The notes beneath the pieces are model-generated. The model was not told the DNA's origin. It saw only the letters and a program-made list of their open reading frames with translations, and did no database searches. From HGM04593 sp964470845 (GTDB lineage: Bacteria; Bacteroidota; Bacteroidia; Bacteroidales; Bacteroidaceae): DNA of 21,963 nucleotides. A program made the position numbers and the translations under genes. Every line of letters begins with the position of its first letter. The first letter of the stretch is position 1. This document shows positions 21,799 to 21,963 of the stretch, piece by piece. The stretch is taken from NCBI GenBank assembly GCA_964470845.1, contig CAYYEL010000039.1, positions 1 to 21,963 on the forward strand, given 5' to 3'.

Positions 21799-21963
21799 TA
21801 TCTTTGCAAAGGAAGGCTTTAGATTTTCTGCGCTCGCTGCAAAAATCTAAAGCAAGCTTTATTTTTTTGCTCGCTTGTTTGTATCTTTGCACTGTGTGCG
21901 AAGATGTACTGCACTCGCTTTGAAAATATTAAAGTAAACTTTATATATTCTCGCTCGTTTGTT
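21799..21963 (+). repeat. Promoter-hairpin tandem array, locus 3 (runs off the window)
   Basis: Units begin TATCTTTGCA at 21799 (83 bp) and 21882 (cut by the window end). They keep the frame of loci 1 and 2 (CTCGCT..., A-rich left arm, TAAAG, CTTTA, CGCTCGTTTG or CTCGCTTGTTTG, TATCTTTGC), but the arm sequences differ. The second unit's arms AATATTAAAG and CTTTATATATT still pair. The first unit also has a perfect 12-bp pair GCTTTAGATTTT/AAAATCTAAAGC (21816-21827 with 21842-21853). All units point right, presumably to a gene beyond 21963. Confidence 0.75.
21858..21889 (+). promoter_or_regulatory. Promoter inside locus 3 repeat
   Basis: TTTA (21858-21861), 20-nt spacer, TATCTTTG (21882-21889): the same layout as the proximal promoter at locus 1. 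Confidence 0.55.

Overview
The window looks like a chromosomal segment of an order Bacteroidales (Bacteroidota) genome. The evidence is its gene families (DUF4251, an HU-CCDC81/SPOR protein, a GH43-type lipoprotein, a standalone HsdR N-terminal-domain protein), A-rich gene leaders with almost no Shine-Dalgarno sites, and several matches to the Bacteroidota promoter pattern TTTG-N19..21-TAnnTTTG. Most of the content is housekeeping. No prophage, insertion sequence, CRISPR array, defence island or secretion cluster is evident.

Layout, left to right. Positions 1-891 hold the 3' part of an outer-membrane beta-barrel gene, apparently split by an in-frame TAA. A perfect terminator separates it from a minus-strand acyltransferase-3 membrane protein (1013-2014). 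Then come pheT and yebC as one unit (2336-5573). A minus-strand DUF4251 lipid-free secreted protein follows; its TGA stop is followed in frame by an open proline-rich tail. A tandem promoter-hairpin array leads into a GH43-like lipoprotein and nagB (6785-8634). Next are an M20 dipeptidase with its own promoter, and a minus-strand patatin-like phospholipase. A second promoter-hairpin array leads into glutamine synthetase, a GNAT acetyltransferase and an SpoU/TrmH rRNA or tRNA methyltransferase (11742-14566). A minus-strand group follows: HU-CCDC81/SPOR protein, FHA protein, threonine aldolase, YbaK/ProX deacylase (17881 down to 14613). A U32 (RlhA-like) protein, tRNA-Ser(CGA), three 75-bp tandem repeats and a nitrilase-family amidase follow. 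A convergent HsdR_N protein and a third promoter-hairpin array close the window.

The most interesting material is not in a recognised gene system but in the spacers and at stop codons. (1) Three plus-oriented arrays of about 82-bp units (6570-6763, 11367-11682, 21799-21963) combine a promoter-like box with a hairpin whose two arms change together between copies. (2) Three 75-bp repeats directly behind tRNA-Ser carry a piece of the tRNA 3' end, an arrangement reminiscent of the E. coli tyrT/rtT repeats. (3) Two genes (first gene, DUF4251 gene) continue in the same frame past their stop codon with protein-like sequence. (4) A perfect 19-nt palindrome sits inside the promoter of the patatin gene.

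All family assignments are from reading the translated sequence; no database search was run.
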